Assembly (NCBI RefSeq): GCF_001613145.1
Contig: NZ_BDBU01000019.1
Coordinates: forward strand, 248,001-312,000
Reading direction: 5' to 3'
Source: Nocardia jejuensis NBRC 103114
Lineage (GTDB): Bacteria > Actinomycetota > Actinomycetes > Mycobacteriales > Mycobacteriaceae
Length of the DNA: 64,000 bases
The translations under genes and the position numbers were made by a program. Below the pieces are notes generated by a model. That model saw only the letters and a program-made list of their open reading frames with translations, was not told where the DNA came from and searched no databases. Below, one piece after another: positions 28,899 through 38,547 of this stretch. How positions within the stretch are numbered: the stretch's first letter is position 1; every line of letters begins with the position of its first letter.

Positions 28899-29791
28899 GT
28901 ACCACCGATCCCACCGAGGATGTCCTTCGTGAGGCATGCGCTCGCGCGGGGCTGAGCTCCCACGGCGCGAGGGTTCTCAACCGCAGCGAGAATGTTCTCT
29001 ACCGCCTCGACGGGAAGATCGTGGCCCGGATCGCCCGCGCGGGACAACAGTCAGCAGCTCGACGCGAAGTCGCGGTGGCCCGATGGCTCCAATCCTCGGA
29101 GCTCGCCGCAGTCCGAGCGGCACCCGGGATCGAGCAGCCCGTGGAAATCGGCGACCGTGCTGTGACGTTCTGGAAGGAACTGCCCCCGCATCGACCAGGA
29201 ACTCCAGCGCAGATCGGCGCCGCGCTCCGCCGACTGCACGATCTCACTCCTCCGACCACCATCGAACTGGGCACACTCGATCCGTTCGTCAGGCTCCAGC
29301 AGCGAATCGACGCGGCCACCACCGTCAGTTCCGATGATCGCGAATGGATGGGTGAGCACCTCGCCGAACTGCAGGAACGATGGGCCCACGTACCCGCCGG
29401 CCTGCCGTGGTGTGTCGTTCACGGTGACGCATGGTCCGGAAATGTCGTCGCCACAGATGACGGAACGGTCGTTCTACTCGACCTCGAGCGGACCTCTCTC
29501 GGTCCGCCGGAATGGGACACCGTCCACACTGCGATCAAGTGCAAGTCCTTGGCTCAGATCGCCGCACCGGAATACCGATCATTCTGTGATGCATACGGTT
29601 CCGATGTCACCACGTGGGGAGGCTATGAGCTGCTGCGCGATCTTCGCGAATTCCGTATGACTACGATGGCCGCGCAGACCGCCACGACCTTCCCTGCTGA
29701 TCGAGAACAAGCGGATCACCGTATCGCCTGTCTCCGAGGGAAGTTCGGACCCCGCCCGTGGTCTGGATGGCACGCAGTTCCATCCCAGTAG
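28895..29791 (+). CDS. Aminoglycoside-phosphotransferase-family kinase
   Basis: 298 aa. Catalytic loop VVHGDAWSGNVV (H176, D178, N183) and the metal Asp in LLDLERT (D196) are the APH/choline-kinase signature. The ATP-binding Lys lies in the N-lobe near KIVARIARAG. Phosphorylates a hydroxyl on a small molecule; the family also includes biosynthetic and self-resistance kinases. Coupled to the regulator by ATGA. Substrate unknown; resistance to the cluster product or a pathway step are both possible. Confidence 0.8.
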   Translation: MSTTDPTEDVLREACARAGLSSHGARVLNRSENVLYRLDGKIVARIARAGQQSAARREVAVARWLQSSELAAVRAAPGIEQPVEIGDRAVTFWKELPPHRPGTPAQIGAALRRLHDLTPPTTIELGTLDPFVRLQQRIDAATTVSSDDREWMGEHLAELQERWAHVPAGLPWCVVHGDAWSGNVVATDDGTVVLLDLERTSLGPPEWDTVHTAIKCKSLAQIAAPEYRSFCDAYGSDVTTWGGYELLRDLREFRMTTMAAQTATTFPADREQADHRIACLRGKFGPRPWSGWHAVPSQ

Positions 29792-29929
29792 AATCGCGCT
29801 GCAGGGCGAGGAACCCGATTCTCGACCTACGACGACGCGCACAAGCGAGCCAGCGCTGACAGTCGAGCCCGGCCCGCTGGACACCGCCGGCACGGTCACC
29901 CTATTGATCACGATGACGTTGTCGCTCAC

Positions 29930-30262
29930 ATGACGTTTGGCACCTGGAAGAAACTGCTGCCATCCAAGTATTCAAAGCACCCGTCCGGAATCGGGAAAGA
30001 TGCCCAGCGTGACTTCTGGAACGACGCGATCTGCCAGGCATTCCCCCATCACCCGGACCCGTTGGTGATCATGTACTGGGTGGACAGACTGCACGGCCTG
30101 CGCAACCGTGTCGCCCACCTCGAACCGCTGTGCGACACCGTTGTCATGGGCTATCACCGTACAGTCGCCAGGCTGCTGAGGGCGATCGATCCAGAACTGG
30201 CCCAGTGGTACAGCGGCGTTAGCCGGATTCCTGAGGTGTGCAGGCGCAACCCCTTGCTTTGA
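29930..30262 (+). pseudogene. Truncated Abi-family protein
   Basis: TFGTWKKLLP near the N-terminus and RLHGLRNRVAHLEPL in the middle are hallmarks of the Abi_2/AbiD family; RNRVAH is an R-x4-H HEPN motif. Full members are about twice as long; here only the C-terminal half remains, and the frame upstream (HDDVVAHMTFG) still looks homologous for a few residues. Probably a dead abortive-infection gene, although the HEPN motif is intact and a short product is possible. Confidence 0.6.
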
Positions 30263-30473
30263 AGCCCTGCACGGTCGACGAGCACACAGTCCCACCGACC
30301 TTCGTCCTGGTCGGCAGCAACATGGGCCACGATCCTGCCAGCATCGAAATAGGACGAAACTTCAGGACACAAGAGCCCGGACACCCATTACTTCTCTCGC
30401 CCAGATTCGAATCGCCGGCCACTGTCACCGGGCGCTGTCATGCTGAACGCGGTCTACGGGGAAGGGGCGAACG

Positions 30474-30749
30474 ATGATCTACTACCTGTGCTCGAATCCG
30501 GGGTGCCTGTCGAACTCGCACATGATGCCGTACTGCCCGAACCGGGGACCGGAGGTTCGGTCGTACACCGCGTCCGAGCGACGCGCCGCCGACCATCTGT
30601 GGAAGCTCAAGTCCCAAGGGCGAATCTCCGCGCCGATACCCGGATCTTCCAGCGGCTGGAGCTGGGCACTGCCGCGCATGCTGCCAATCCTGTTGCCGGC
30701 GGCCATCTTTCTGTTCTTCGTCGTGCTGCTGGTGTTCGGATCCCGGTAG
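30474..30749 (+). CDS. Small membrane protein with Cys-containing N-terminus
   Basis: 91 aa. Four Cys-containing positions in the first 23 residues (YYLCSNPGCLSN, PYCPNRG) suggest a small zinc-ribbon-like element; the C-terminus has one long hydrophobic helix (MLPILLPAAIFLFFVVLLVF) ending GSR. Type-II-like single-pass protein. No family recognised. The hairpin at 30796 lies 50 bp downstream and may be its terminator, which supports this being a real gene. Confidence 0.5.
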   Translation: MIYYLCSNPGCLSNSHMMPYCPNRGPEVRSYTASERRAADHLWKLKSQGRISAPIPGSSSGWSWALPRMLPILLPAAIFLFFVVLLVFGSR

Positions 30750-30795
30750 AACCACCCCGACCTCGGTGATCCAGAGGTGCCCTACGCTCGACAAG

Positions 30796-30834
30796 CGACA
30801 GCCCCCGGTGGATAAAGGCCGTCGGGGGCTGTCG
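30796..30834 (+). terminator. Stem-loop, 12-bp perfect stem
   Basis: CGACAGCCCCCG (30796-30807) and CGGGGGCTGTCG (30823-30834) are perfect complements with a 15-nt loop. GC-rich, no U-run, as is usual in actinomycetes. It could serve either strand; a decayed frame ends at about 30860 on the minus strand. Confidence 0.7.
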
Positions 30835-31624
30835 CGGACAGAAGGGGCTACCGGGGTTATCAGGTGAACAGATCTCGCAGATGCGCGGTACCAGTGGCGA
30901 AGTAGCGGGTCACGCCCGCCGTAGTGACAAGCGGCCACCAGCCATCGACACGGGTCACCCGCGGTCGATCAGTATGTCGTCCAGCCCGTCCAAGGTGGGC
31001 GAGGTGTAGAAGTCGGTGGCCAACTCGATCCATCACCAGGCCAGGCTCTTGCCCGTGGTTAATCGCCCTTCCCGCTACTACGTCCGCTTTGACTCTCGGA
31101 CCGAGCTATTCGTCGCCGGTTGCGATACGCCCGTTGTCTGCAGGCGTTGTCGCAGTGCTCGGGCGGGCGACCTCTGGCCTTGGCGCCGGACCGCGCGACC
31201 GCAGCCCTGACGCGGGTCCTGCACACGTACCACGTGCTGGAGCCCCATCAGGAACTCCTGAGGTTCAAGCCGCTTATCCCCGGAAACCACCGCAGACGCT
31301 ACAGCTCTTCGTCCGCGAACACCCGTGCCGCCACGAACCCACCTCCGGCATACCCACCAACATCATCGGCAGACAAGCCAAGCACCACCCGCACACAGCG
31401 CCCTCGAATGCGAAAACTGGTGTCCACCAGCGAGCGACGCCATATCCGCCCGATTCTAAGCGAAGGCTAAGGCGACCTCGAGTCAGACAAGCGGACCCTC
31501 GACAGGAAACATTCGGAGCTGTCGCCCAATTTGTTGTAACGAACGTTCTCGTGGAATCGAAGATCAGTTGCGGCGAGAACCTCACTTCCGCTTGATCAGG
31601 AGAAGCTAAGCTTCAACGGTGCAG
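30835..31624. other. Intergenic with a decayed minus-strand gene end
   Basis: Minus-strand frames at 30860-31020 read FYTSPTLDGLDDILIDRG and, one frame over, VTRVDGWWPLVTTAGVTRYF ending LRDLFT-stop. This looks like the broken end of an unknown gene. Nothing intact in the remaining part. Confidence 0.35.
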
Positions 31625-32773
31625 TCATCGATCCGGATCCGATTGCAGAATATCATCGACCGTATAGCCGATCCAGCGTTCGTACCGGTCGGCAGGGGCC
31701 AGTTTGGGGAAGAACTCACGCCGTAGATCGCCGATAAGGCTTGAATAGTCAGAGTTCTCCACGTTCAGTACGGTGTGGAGAACCCTGAACACGGCCTGGA
31801 GTGGCTCGGGCTCGTTGGCATCGGATAGTGCGTTGAGGACGGCCAACGCGGCGGTCGAAGTTTGTTCGCCGCTGTCCGAGGTGGTCCATAGCTGGATACG
31901 AGTGTCGGAGTTGAAGGCGTCCCAAAGTTTCGTGGCGTTTTGTTTGTCGAACGGAGAGGGCAGCGGGGTACCGTGGTCCAGTGCTGCCAGGCCGTCGCGG
32001 ATCCAGTCGATGTCTACGATGCCAGCGATCGTGTAGGCCCGTCGCGCTGCCCAAGCGGCAATTTTTCGTAGTTTCGGTGCCCGGGCGCGCGCTAATGCGT
32101 CGACAAGCATTCGGTCGTGACCTGCGAATTGTTTAGCGTAGGGTACGTATTCAATTTTGTCGGTGGGCGGTCGTCCCCCCCAATTGATGGCGTTTTGCTT
32201 GATTGAGCGCGCCATCTGCTCGTAGCCGTACTTGATGTACAGGGTAGCGTCCGCAGCAGGATCGGGATCCCACCAGTTTCGCCTTTTGTGGACGGTGATG
32301 TCGTTGTTCCATGCCGCGTCGGACTTGTGGATTCGACACATCGCCGCGGGTTTCGTGACCTTCCAGATCTGGACGAGGTATGACTCAGTCGGCTCGGTGA
32401 CGGTCAAGTCCCAGTTCATGTCTCGCCCTGTCGCGCTGACCCGGACGGTGTTGAGTCCTTTCTGGATCGACAGCGTCGGGAAATCCCGGGCAACGTCGCC
32501 ACCCAGTGTGAGGACTCGGAACGGTTTACTCACTTGGATTGTGGCTTCTTCGATGACTTGCCACGCGTCGACCGCGCTGAGGCCATTGGGCTTGGTGGTG
32601 AGCACCTCGACCGTTACGGACACCGGGCCGTATGCAACCCCGGTCATGACAGTCACGAAGTTGGGCCCTACTTCGATAACGCTGCCTGTCGCGGCAGGCT
32701 CGTAGGTCACTGCGGACGGTGATCCGATGACGAACTGATGGTGATCGGCTTCGACAGTTCCTGTGTGCATCAC
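31625..32773 (-). CDS. Hypothetical protein, 382 aa
   Basis: Not recognised. N-terminal about 140 residues are beta-rich (VIEVGPNFVTVMTGVAYGPV, SVTVEVLTTKPNG, LNTVRVSATGRDMNWDL), like an immunoglobulin-type or other sandwich. The rest is helical with several Trp (RRNWWDPDP, AAWAARRAYTI, DRYERWIGYTV). No signal peptide. Starts GTG-ATG; an AGAGG lies 12 nt before. No operon partner. Confidence 0.65.
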   Translation of the reverse strand: MMHTGTVEADHHQFVIGSPSAVTYEPAATGSVIEVGPNFVTVMTGVAYGPVSVTVEVLTTKPNGLSAVDAWQVIEEATIQVSKPFRVLTLGGDVARDFPTLSIQKGLNTVRVSATGRDMNWDLTVTEPTESYLVQIWKVTKPAAMCRIHKSDAAWNNDITVHKRRNWWDPDPAADATLYIKYGYEQMARSIKQNAINWGGRPPTDKIEYVPYAKQFAGHDRMLVDALARARAPKLRKIAAWAARRAYTIAGIVDIDWIRDGLAALDHGTPLPSPFDKQNATKLWDAFNSDTRIQLWTTSDSGEQTSTAALAVLNALSDANEPEPLQAVFRVLHTVLNVENSDYSSLIGDLRREFFPKLAPADRYERWIGYTVDDILQSDPDR

Positions 32774-33314
32774 GAGAGTGGCCTCTCAAAAGTGGCTGTC
32801 GAGCTGCTCCACCAGTGCGGACTGTTGTGATACGCCCAGCTGTCGATGCATATTCTCATGCTCGAAGGCTACGAGACGACCACCTCATTCGTCTGGTGTG
32901 TCGAGACGGCATGGCACCGACCGGCAGGCTGTGCTGATCACCATAAAGTTCGACCGGTTCGCCCACACCGGGGCCGGGGCCGGGGCCGGGGAAATCCTGA
33001 CCGGACTACGCAAACGCGACGTGCTGTTCGGGCTCGGCCACCAAATCCACGATCCTATCCAGGACGTGCGCGTCGTGAGCGGCGCCACTGCGGCGGATGC
33101 GAGGTCTCGCGTCGTTGGACGTCACCAGGGCCCAGCGGCGCGTCTGGTCCATGTCCTCGATGTTGAGTTACAGCAGTTCCTCGGCGCGAGCGCATCTCGC
33201 CCATAGGATTAGGAATTTGACCGCCGGTAGCATTCACTCATCGGCGGCCAAAAAGGAACAACTTGGTGCCGCTCGCGTCGAAATAGGTGTCACTGTTCGA
33301 AACCGCCTTCAGCG
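32774..33314. other. Intergenic with short GGGGCC repeat
   Basis: A run of about four GGGGCC units lies near 32970-32996. One plus-strand frame through it looks partly protein-like but has no clear ribosome site. No supported gene. Confidence 0.35.
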
Positions 33315-33587
33315 ATGTACAAACTGGACTTCAGTTCATTTGGTGTCGCCGTTCACGCTGGATCAGCTGCCGATGAGACGTGTGTGGCGATTTCCCGGCT
33401 TCCAGGCACCCCACCGCTGTCGAATCTCCACCCAGCATTGGGAATATGGCCCGGCCGGGTCTGGCTGCCATGTGACAGGATCGACTATCTGCGATTGGGA
33501 TGCGGGCTTGCTTCGTTCCAAGTCTATGCACTTCGGATGGCCGATGGCTTGTCCGCCATAATTCGAGGAGATAGCGATGGGGGCTAA
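33315..33587 (+). CDS. Small hypothetical protein coupled to the next gene
   Basis: 90 aa (MYKLDFSSFGVAVHAGSAAD ...). Balanced composition, several conserved-looking aromatic turns (LGIWPGRVWLPCDRIDYLRL). Its last 11 bases overlap the ATG of the frameshifted gene at 33577, and the GAGGAG site of that gene lies inside it, so they form an operon. Family not recognised. Confidence 0.5.
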   Translation: MYKLDFSSFGVAVHAGSAADETCVAISRLPGTPPLSNLHPALGIWPGRVWLPCDRIDYLRLGCGLASFQVYALRMADGLSAIIRGDSDGG

Positions 33588-34334
33588 GACGGCCTTGCTG
33601 GCGTTCACGCACGGCGACATTCGTACTGAGCTGTCGGGGGCGCCACAGTCGGAAGGGCCGAAGCAGAAGCGCTGATACGCCGGGTCCACCCGGGCTACGT
33701 GGTTGAGCCGGCCGAGGACAGCACGCTGCTCGCCTGTGTTTATCCCCCGGACGATCACACATACGCCACGGTGCTGGCCGGGGCGGAGGTCCTTTGCGAT
33801 CAGAGGTTCATGCTCGACCGCCCCTCTCAACTAGCCGAGCACCTGCGTAAGGCGGGAACAGGTCGGCGAATCATCATGCACGCGATGCACTCGGTAGTCG
33901 ACTGGCTGGCCTTCGCAGTATGGGAGGACGGCACATTGATCCGATCGCTGAGCGTGTCACCAGAGGATGGCATCGTGGAAAATATCGGCGACCCATTCGA
34001 CTTCGAGCTGCCCTATTGGGCAGGCAAGCATCCTGTGGAGCCTGTCCCAGGTTGGCCTGATCAAAGTCCGTATCCGTTGCCGTTCCATCCGCTTGAGCTG
34101 GGCGAGCACGCCTTGCGTTGCCTGTTCGGTTTCGTCGTGGAGGGCTACGACGACCCCGCCGATGTTCGTGCGGAAGATATTCGCGCCCATGGCTTTCTGG
34201 TGACCGACCCAACGGGCGAAGAACACTCCGCGCAAGAAGCACTGTATGCGAAGGCGGAGCAGACGTTGGGGCTGCCGCAAGTGTTCCGCATCGGCCCGGA
34301 CGGGTTCACGCAGGCGAGTCTCGGAGATTTCTGA
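33577..34334 (+). pseudogene. DUF6928-like gene with frameshift
   Basis: From ATG 33577 (GAGGAG 6 nt upstream) the reading is MGAKTALLAFTHGDIRTELS, a typical start of this family, but it runs into TGA after 32 codons. In the next frame, AEALIRRVHPGYVVEPAED continues naturally and stays open to 34334 (about 220 aa). A single indel near 33650 explains it: recent loss, sequencing error or, less likely, programmed frameshifting. The rest of the gene looks undamaged. The DUF number is from memory of the N-terminal pattern. Confidence 0.65.
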
Positions 34335-34588
34335 TTCCGCTAAGCAGACGAGCAGACCACCACTCCCCGGCCAGACCGCAACCCCCGTCCTGAAGACGAG
34401 TTACGAGCTGAGAGAACCAAACTGCCGACGAGTCCGAGACACGCCGACTATCCACAGTCCCGTTCAGCCGCAAAATAATCCGCACGTCAGCACTGAACAG
34501 GACTTCCTACAGTTGCGGGCGCGGTGTTCGTGTTTGGCAGACGGTCGTTTTCCGAACGCTCAAATCGTGTTCTGGTTCGGAACACGCT

Positions 34589-34997
34589 ATGGAGACCGCG
34601 ATGGCGAACTGTGCAATCCACAATGAGGGGACTAGCCAGGAACAGAAGCGCGATCTGCTCATTCATCTGCGGGACCTGCTCGACAAGGCCATCGACACCA
34701 TCGAGCCGAGGCCATTTGAAGCGCCCGGTAGCGCGGCAGCGATCCGCGCCGACTACCTCAGCCAGCTTCAGCGCACGTCCGGCTGGGCGATACGTGCCGC
34801 GGTGACCGCGGGCATGAGCAATGGGCATGACATCGCGGTGGATGGCGATGAGCTGCCAGCTGCCGGTTGGCACCATGCACCGCCAGTATGCGGCGGGCCG
34901 TCGGATTGTCGTGCGCGACAACGTCACTCAGGAACTCGACTACAGCGACCCCACCGAGGAAGACGGCGTAGCTATCGAGAATGACACTTCTCACTAG
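34589..34997 (+). pseudogene. Small hypothetical gene with frameshift
   Basis: The first frame gives a helical protein (HLRDLLDKAIDTIEPRPFEA, LSQLQRTSGWAIRAAVTAG) to about 34860, then loses quality; the next frame continues MHRQYAAGRRIVVRDNVTQE and LDYSDPTEEDGVAIEND to TAG 34995-34997. One indel near 34860 joins them into about 130 aa. Function unknown. Confidence 0.5.
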
Positions 34998-35290
34998 TGA
35001 AACTGGAGGGGATCCTGCGCGATCCGGTCTCGGTCTGGCTCACCCGGGCAGGGCGCGCCACCGCCCGCGTCGGCACCGGAATCCGCCCAGCACCAACCAC
35101 GCCACCCAAAGGGCTACTGAAAGGACAGCTTTGGCGGCAACTGGCCGAGGCCTCCGAGGCCGAACGCGACGGCCCCGCTACGGGCCGCTGCACGGGCAGA
35201 ACCACCTCTACCTGTGTGTCGGGTACGAGCAATACAACGGCCGCGGCTATCTACGATACGAAAACTGCGGGCCCGGCGGGCACCCGGTGA
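34997..35290 (+). pseudogene. Possible decayed small gene
   Basis: GTG 34997 starts KLEGILRDPVSVWLTRAGRA and continues protein-like to about residue 55, then becomes Thr/Ser-rich junk; a later piece in another frame (TRDEVTGLLAADAPLRERIP, about 35345-35410) could be its true end. It directly follows the previous broken gene. Weak. Confidence 0.25.
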
Positions 35291-35551
35291 TCCTCTGGTG
35301 CGGTTGGTGCCGCGCAAGGTCCCGCCGGATCATTCGCGGTCGATGACCCGCGACGAGGTCACCGGGTTGCTCGCGGCGGATGCGCCACTGCGGGAGCGCA
35401 TTCCGGGCCCGCCCTTGCGGGTGACGGACCCGCACCGGTTATCCATGTCCAGATCCGGGTTGACGAGCATCAGCAACTAGTCGGCGCGAGCCGCAGTCTC
35501 GTACAGCATCGTCCACAACACCTGGTCATTCGGCCGAGCGGCACCGCACTG

Positions 35552-36064
35552 CTATTGCCGCGCCTGCTGGCCTGCCGGAAGTCCGGGCCGGTGTTCGTGA
35601 CCGATCGCAAGGCCATACCTGGTGTGGCCGTGCCCGCTCATCCGCATCAGCATCGTTGTCGACGCCCCGTCGTGGGCATGGGCGTAGTCCAGGGCATGCG
35701 CGGCATCAGTGACCAAGCGCATGATTCGCTCCACCTCCAGCCCGCCGGGCCTGTGGTTCAGCGCTCCCGCCAGGTCGCCGCCCGCGACGTGACGCATCGA
35801 AATCCACAAGGGCACGGCATCCACGTCGCTGCAATCAAACACCTGCACGATATTCGAGTGATCCAGCCCCGAGGCGAGCTTCGCCTCACGCGCGAACGCG
35901 GTCCGCGATTCGTCGCTGGCGGCGAAACTCGCATCCAGCACCTTGAGCGCCACAGTGCGTTTGAGCCGCGGATGACGAGCCGCGTACACCGACCCCATCC
36001 CACCAGCACCGAGCACACGTTCGATGATGAACCCGGCCAGCTCCGACCCTGCTCGCAACTGCAT
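35552..36064 (-). pseudogene. Ser/Thr protein kinase, N-lobe only
   Basis: From ATG 36064: glycine loop LGAGGMGSVYAARHP, the ATP-binding Lys in TVALKVLD, the alphaC Glu in FAREAKLASGLDHSNIVQVF. The sequence is PknB-like up to ALDYAHAHDG, where the catalytic loop HRDxKPxN should follow; instead it runs into unrelated residues and stops at 170 aa. The gene is truncated and cannot be a working kinase. Confidence 0.75.
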
Positions 36065-36413
36065 TCTTCCCTCCCCGTCCGATCCACTCGAGCATGCCCC
36101 CAACTGCCCGTCCGCGCAGTCGATTCCGAGCCCGCACACCCCTGGAAAATATCCGGAGCCGCACTTTCACGAGTACCGGATGGACCTTGTCGAACGCTTA
36201 CGATCCGGCAGCCTCGGCAAGCGGAGCGCGGGGAACGCACCCGATTCCGGGCCACCGACAGACGAATTGGCGGGGGCTGCCGGTGGCGCCGCAGGCACGC
36301 TGGTGCCCTTCCCGGAACGCACGGCCCGGCGGGTTCGGCCAGGATATTATGTCCGGGGGTCGGCTTCGCTTGCGGGACAGCACTTTTGCCCGAACTGCCT
36401 GCGGGAGGTTGGT

Positions 36414-37445
36414 GTGGACACCGGGTACGCGACAGTGGACGTGGACACGTCTGTTGTCTCGGCGGCTGATCGGATCGATTACTGGAGCGTCCACAGTCGG
36501 ATGAACCAGGGCGACATGCGACTGAGCTTCGTGAGCCCGCAACAGTTCGCCGGAACCATGTGTGTGCAGCGCGGCGGCGGATTTCAGTTTGTCGATGCGA
36601 CAGCCGACGCGGTCGATTACATCAGAACACGCCGACAGGCGCTCTGCGATGACTACGGGGCCGCTCTTCTCATCGTCTCGCACGGTGCCGACGTCGTGAT
36701 CAGCCATGGCGACAACGAGATCGGGGTTCCCTGCGGTCGGCTCGGTTTGCTGGACATGGGACGTCCGCTGTGTGTGTCGATTCCCTCCGGTACACGTGTT
36801 TGGGCGATAGGCGTTCCCGGGGAGTATGTACCTCGCGGTACGTTCCGGGACAACGCCCCGCCGCTCCTCGGCGCGGGTTGTGGTTCCACCGCGGCGGTGC
36901 TCGCCCTGTCGCGCACGATATCCGATCACTCGGGCTGCCTGACCGGCCACGAATTCACCGAGATCAGCGCACGATCGATGGAACTGCTGAATCTCGCACT
37001 GCATATACCGAGCAGAGCGGAACAATCGCAGTCCGCCGTCCTTGCCCACACCGCCCGCTCCTATATCGCGCAGCGCAGCAGCGATCCGCGACTCACCTCC
37101 GACTCGGTGGCCGTGCACCTCGGCTGTTCGCGGCGAAAACTGGAGTACTCGCTGCGCAGCATCGGCGCGCCAGCGCCAGCTCGCTTGATCGCCGACACCC
37201 GAGTCGAGCGCGCATACCGAAGGCTGACCGATCCCCAGGAGAACGCGTCGATCAGCGAGATCGCCTATGCGTCGGGGTTCGACGCCCTAAGCACCTTCCA
37301 CCGTGCCTTCGCCCGCCGCTTCGGCAGATCTCCCACCGCGGTACGTCGAAGGCAACAGCGCTCACCCGGACCCAGCAGCCTCGCTGATGACCCCCATGCG
37401 CAAATCGGGAAGGAGGCTGCGCAAAATGCGCAAAAAATACTCTGA
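36414..37445 (+). CDS. AraC-family transcriptional regulator
   Basis: 343 aa. N-terminal sensing domain of the AraC_binding_2 type (ADRIDYWSVHSRM to GSTAAVLALSRTI). C-terminal double helix-turn-helix: SDSVAVHLGCSRRKLEYSLR and SISEIAYASGFDALSTFHRA, then FARRFGRSPTAVRR, the family signature. GTG 36414 has GGGAGG 5 nt upstream; the frame is open to 36024, and ATG 36180 is an alternative, but the family usually begins where I start it. Regulon unknown; followed 60 bp later by a secreted protein gene. Confidence 0.85.
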   Translation: MDTGYATVDVDTSVVSAADRIDYWSVHSRMNQGDMRLSFVSPQQFAGTMCVQRGGGFQFVDATADAVDYIRTRRQALCDDYGAALLIVSHGADVVISHGDNEIGVPCGRLGLLDMGRPLCVSIPSGTRVWAIGVPGEYVPRGTFRDNAPPLLGAGCGSTAAVLALSRTISDHSGCLTGHEFTEISARSMELLNLALHIPSRAEQSQSAVLAHTARSYIAQRSSDPRLTSDSVAVHLGCSRRKLEYSLRSIGAPAPARLIADTRVERAYRRLTDPQENASISEIAYASGFDALSTFHRAFARRFGRSPTAVRRRQQRSPGPSSLADDPHAQIGKEAAQNAQKIL

Positions 37446-37508
37446 CCTGCCAATACTCTGAGATCGAGGCCACGAGAGGCACCCTCGGATTCGGAAGTTG
37501 GGTTAACA

Positions 37509-37910
37509 ATGTTCGGTTCCACACGTGAATTGAAACGAGAGGTCGGTGCGACCTTGCCCTCGCGAGCGAGACCGATTGGCCGTGCTGACAATTGGACAAG
37601 GGGGGCCATTCGTACGCGAGTACTTCGCCGCGTCGGCGTGCTCTGTGTTACCGCCTCAGTCGGTCTCGGCATCGGCGTGTTCGGCATGGGTACCGCGGCA
37701 GCGTGGCCTTGGCCTGCGGGTGTCTCGTGTGGATACGACAGCTTCCACGTCGGCGACATCTATTACACCCATGACCATGTGCAAGATCCTGGCAATGTCC
37801 AGTGGTATCGCGTCACTCGGGACGCCTATTTCCCCGTGGGCCGCGCGATGGACAAAACCAACGTCTGGGGTTCGGACAACTGGACCTCTTGCCCGTTCCC
37901 GGAGGGTTAG
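37509..37910 (+). CDS. Small secreted protein
   Basis: 133 aa. A basic N-terminal region (TRGAIRTRVLRRVG) is followed by a hydrophobic stretch VLCVTASVGLGIGVFGMG ending TAAA-WPWP, a signal peptide with a late start; ATG 37509 may be too far upstream. Mature part about 70 aa with two Cys (SCGYDSF, TSCPFPEG) and many aromatic residues. Family unknown, exported. Confidence 0.6.
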   Translation: MFGSTRELKREVGATLPSRARPIGRADNWTRGAIRTRVLRRVGVLCVTASVGLGIGVFGMGTAAAWPWPAGVSCGYDSFHVGDIYYTHDHVQDPGNVQWYRVTRDAYFPVGRAMDKTNVWGSDNWTSCPFPEG

Positions 37911-38292
37911 CCAGAGGCCGGAACGCATGTCCGGCGGTCGTCGTCGCGCCTTGGTCCGGAATTCGACGTGGTCCAATGGTGATGGGTGAACCTCCTTGTG
38001 TTGCTGTGATCGACCGTGGTCCGAGAGTATTCAGGGACGAAACCCTCTGTGCCGCAACGGTCGAACGCCGGGTCACGGCGGGTGATTCGACGCGACGGAT
38101 CACATGCTCACGGTGTTGGTCACCGGCGGCGTTCGCCGCGGCGGGTGGTTTCGGTGCTGGCGTGGCCGAGGCGTTTGCGGGACGACAGATCAGCGCGGGT
38201 GACGAGTCCGATATGGCTACCTAGGTAGATAGATATCTAGCTAGCTATCACGGCCCGGCCACCGCCGCAACCCGTCCACACCCGGTTTCGGG
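37911..38292. other. Intergenic; AT-rich inverted repeat near 38225-38250
   Basis: No supported gene. GATAG...CTATC arms bracket a TATCTAGCTAG stretch, an unusual AT-rich patch in this GC-rich DNA. Confidence 0.35.
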
Positions 38293-38520
38293 GTGAAGGC
38301 CGAAGGCCTGGGAATGTACGGATCCCTGCTGCACTCGAGCGATTCCATGGCGTGGAGCAAAGCGGCGTTGTACGACGCGCCCTTGCCCGGGTGCGCCCAC
38401 AAGTCGTGCTCGAACTGCCCGCGGTACGCGATGCGCTGGCGCACGCACGTAGTGGCCGCGGCCGCCGCGCACGCGCGCCATCCCCGCGGGATTCAAATGA
38501 GCCTGTTCACCGCAGCGTGA
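38293..38520 (+). CDS. Possible 75-aa protein
   Basis: GTG start. Contains HSSDSMAWSKAALYDAPLPG and CAHKSCSNCPRYAMRW, the latter with three Cys and one His that could bind a metal. SSDSMxWS also occurs at the C-terminus of the HTH-SUMF1 protein ending at 53686. No ribosome site is clear, so it may be a chimeric remnant. Confidence 0.3.
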   Translation: MKAEGLGMYGSLLHSSDSMAWSKAALYDAPLPGCAHKSCSNCPRYAMRWRTHVVAAAAAHARHPRGIQMSLFTAA

Positions 38521-38547
38521 GTCGATCACCGAAGAACGCGAAGCCGG

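Noticed and set aside
32970-32996. GGGGCC tandem run as a possible G-quadruplex switch
   Set aside because: Only about four units in GC-rich DNA and not next to a supported start; chance cannot be excluded.
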